This document shows positions 5,595-6,644 of a stretch of DNA of 6,644 bases, in pieces; position 1 is the first letter of the stretch, and every line of letters begins with the position of its first letter. A model generated the notes under the pieces. It did not search any database. It saw only the letters and a list, made by a program, of their open reading frames with translations, and was not told where the DNA came from. The position numbers and the translations under genes were made by a program. This DNA comes from Planctomycetaceae bacterium (lineage in GTDB: Bacteria > Planctomycetota > Planctomycetia > Planctomycetales > Planctomycetaceae), in the NCBI GenBank assembly GCA_020426085.1, contig JAGQQP010000237.1, positions 1-6,644 of the forward strand, given 5' to 3'.

Positions 5595-5722
5595 CGTCTC
5601 AAGTAGAGACGTTGGTCGTAATAATGTTGAGCTGCCTCAGACATGCGCCGGGAGTCTAGCAGTTCTGCAAAAATGAGTCCAGAGCTGATTTTTCCTGACG
5701 ATTTTACAAGATGAGACGTTGG
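5595..5722. promoter_or_regulatory. Candidate operator: CGTCTC/GAGACG hairpin plus repeated GAGACGTTGG
   Basis: CGTCTC (5595-5600) and GAGACG (5606-5611) are perfect inverted arms around AAGTA. The right arm is the start of GAGACGTTGG (5606-5615), which recurs exactly at 5713-5722. One inverted pair plus a direct copy inside a divergent promoter region is what a transcription-factor site could look like. No known regulator is recognised. Confidence 0.35.
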
Positions 5723-5759
5723 AAAAAGTCACAGGAGCGGCGTTGACAAGGAGAAATGG

Positions 5760-5789
5760 TTTCCACTGTCCGGGCGGCTAGTCTATAAT
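5760..5789 (+). promoter_or_regulatory. Sigma-70-type promoter for the metallophosphoesterase gene
   Basis: A perfect -10 hexamer TATAAT (5784-5789) is preceded at 18 bases by TTTCCA (5760-5765), which matches four of six -35 positions. A perfect TTGACA lies at 5743-5748 but is 35 bases from the -10, too far to pair with it. Transcription would start near 5796, giving a leader of about 50 bases before the ATG at 5845. Confidence 0.6.
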
Positions 5790-5844
5790 CTAAGTGATTG
5801 TGAAATAATAAGATATCGATTTCGTTGATTCCGGAAGATGATGT

Positions 5845-6540
5845 ATGCGTGTGCTTGTCGTTTCAGATATCCATTCCAACTGGGTGGCTCTTTCTTCGAT
5901 TCAGGAGGAGTTCGACTACTGTCTGTGTGTCGGAGATCTGGTCGACTACGGGACCGATCCGCTGCCTTGTATTGAATGGGTCAGAGAGCATACGACCGCC
6001 TGTGTGCGCGGCAATCACGATCATGCCGTCGCACAGCGAGTGGAAGCAAAAGGCTCTACCGGCTTCCGCAGACTGGCATGTGCCACGCGACCGTTACACT
6101 GGGAGCTGCTGGATCGTGTCAGAATGAAATACCTGGCCCGGTTGCCGATCTCACAACAGATTACGATTGAAGGGGTCACCTTCTATCTGGTGCATGGCAC
6201 GCCCCGAGATCCCCTGGATGAGTATCTGGGTGATAACGAAGCAGCATGGACAGCCCGTCTGCAGGGCATCAATGCGGACTTCATCTGTGTAGGGCATACT
6301 CATATTCCGTTTCACCTGGATCTGGGTGACAAGCAGGTGATCAATCCGGGCAGTGTTGGACAGCCCCGGGATGGAGATCCGCGCGCGTCGTATGCCATCA
6401 TTGAAGATGGCAAGGTTACACTGAAACGTCAGGAGTACGATATTCAGGCAGCCATTCGCCAGATCGAAGCAGCAGGCCTGTCAGGAGAAACACTGGAGAT
6501 GGCTTCCAGCGTTCTCCTTAACGGGCGAATGACATCTTAG
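5845..6540 (+). CDS. YfcE/MJ0936-like calcineurin-type metallophosphoesterase
   Basis: This encodes a 231-residue soluble phosphoesterase with the full metal-binding signature of the calcineurin-like superfamily: SDIHSN (7-12, Asp8 and His10), GDLVDYG (30-36, Asp31), RGNHDH (55-60, Asn57 and His58), VHGTP (116-120, His117) and GHTH (150-153). NPGSVGQPRDGDP (167-179) is typical of the YfcE / MJ0936 subgroup, whose members act as phosphodiesterases on small substrates in vitro; the cellular substrate is unknown. The ATG at 5845 follows GGAAG (5833-5837) at 7 bases. ATG triplets at 5838 and 5841 are in other frames. The gene has its own promoter-like sequence and converges on the lyase-family gene with 16 bases between stops. 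The 40 or so C-terminal residues after the core form a helical tail. Confidence 0.92.
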   Translation: MRVLVVSDIHSNWVALSSIQEEFDYCLCVGDLVDYGTDPLPCIEWVREHTTACVRGNHDHAVAQRVEAKGSTGFRRLACATRPLHWELLDRVRMKYLARLPISQQITIEGVTFYLVHGTPRDPLDEYLGDNEAAWTARLQGINADFICVGHTHIPFHLDLGDKQVINPGSVGQPRDGDPRASYAIIEDGKVTLKRQEYDIQAAIRQIEAAGLSGETLEMASSVLLNGRMTS

Positions 6541-6545
6541 CGATC

Positions 6546-6563
6546 CGCGTCTGCTGTTACGCG
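6546..6563. terminator. Short inverted repeat at the convergent gene ends
   Basis: CGCGT (6546-6550) and ACGCG (6559-6563) are perfect 5-base arms around an 8-base loop. They span the 16-base gap between the phosphoesterase stop and the end of the lyase-family gene, overlapping its stop codon. No T run follows on either strand, so terminator function is doubtful. Confidence 0.2.
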
Positions 6564-6644
6564 TGAGGTTCGGTCATGCTCATCGGATCCAGAGCTTCCT
6601 TGAGCGTTTCCGCCGGCAGGATCTCCTGTTCGGTGCAGAGTTCT
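6557..6644 (-). CDS. Aspartate ammonia-lyase / class II fumarase family protein, C-terminal fragment
   Basis: Only the last 28 complete codons and the TAA stop (6557-6559) fall in the window; the gene continues past the right edge. The translated end reads ELCTEQEILPAETLKEALD followed by PMSMTEPHA. A short helix leading to a DPxxMTxP-like tail is typical of the C-terminus of aspartase and related fumarase-superfamily lyases, which convert aspartate to fumarate and ammonia, or interconvert fumarate and malate. Aspartase fits slightly better than fumarase because fumarase tails usually read RPEEM or similar, but this rests on a few residues. It is convergent with the phosphoesterase gene. Confidence 0.65.
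   Translation of the reverse strand, partial: ELCTEQEILPAETLKEALDPMSMTEPHA

Larger units (their letters stand above)
5502..5844. other. Divergent intergenic region between the SPOR-like and phosphoesterase genes
   Basis: These 343 bases separate two genes transcribed away from each other and should hold promoters for both. On the plus side a sigma-70-like promoter is visible at 5760-5789. On the minus side I could find only weak hexamers. The region also has a perfect short hairpin (5595-5611) whose right arm begins a 10-base motif repeated at 5713-5722. No small gene is evident. Confidence 0.6.

Noticed and set aside
5743..5748. Perfect TTGACA as the -35 of the phosphoesterase promoter
   Set aside because: It lies 35 bases from the TATAAT at 5784, about twice the usual spacing, and no good -10 sits 16-18 bases after it.

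Overview
The window looks like a chromosomal stretch of a planctomycete. A Gimesia- or Planctomyces-like organism is the best guess. This rests on the mix of genes (a membrane-anchored GspE/PilB-type ATPase, a CvpA-like protein, a secreted SPOR-like protein), moderate base composition, weak or absent Shine-Dalgarno sites, and palindromic intergenic repeats of a style I associate with that group. The assignment comes from recall and style; no database was searched.

Layout. Bases 1-310 hold a cluster of short hairpin repeats, part of it duplicated at a 141-base offset, ending in an A/T-rich hairpin. Bases 311-1053 contain no convincing gene, only several small inverted repeats and a possible promoter. 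Two co-directional plus-strand genes follow: the membrane-anchored type II/IV secretion ATPase (1054-2874, GTG start) and a CvpA-family membrane protein (2961-3623). They converge on two minus-strand genes: rdgB, the dITP/XTP pyrophosphatase (3648-4268), and upstream of it a secreted protein with two SPOR-like domains (4419-5501). The 150 bases between these two carry a terminator-like stem that competes with a second stem. A divergent intergenic region of 343 bases (5502-5844) holds a hairpin/direct-repeat pair and a plausible sigma-70-type promoter driving a YfcE/MJ0936-like metallophosphoesterase (5845-6540). The last 88 bases are the 3' end of a minus-strand aspartase/fumarase-family gene, converging on the phosphoesterase.

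Functional picture. The ATPase, CvpA and SPOR-like protein are all envelope-associated, but nothing shows that they act together. rdgB (nucleotide-pool cleaning), the phosphoesterase and the lyase are ordinary housekeeping or metabolic genes. No mobile element with a transposase, CRISPR array, tRNA or rRNA was seen. I found no clear new multi-gene system. The most interesting items are the covarying hairpin repeats, the unusual membrane architecture of the secretion ATPase, the tandem SPOR-like protein, and the competing stems ahead of rdgB.
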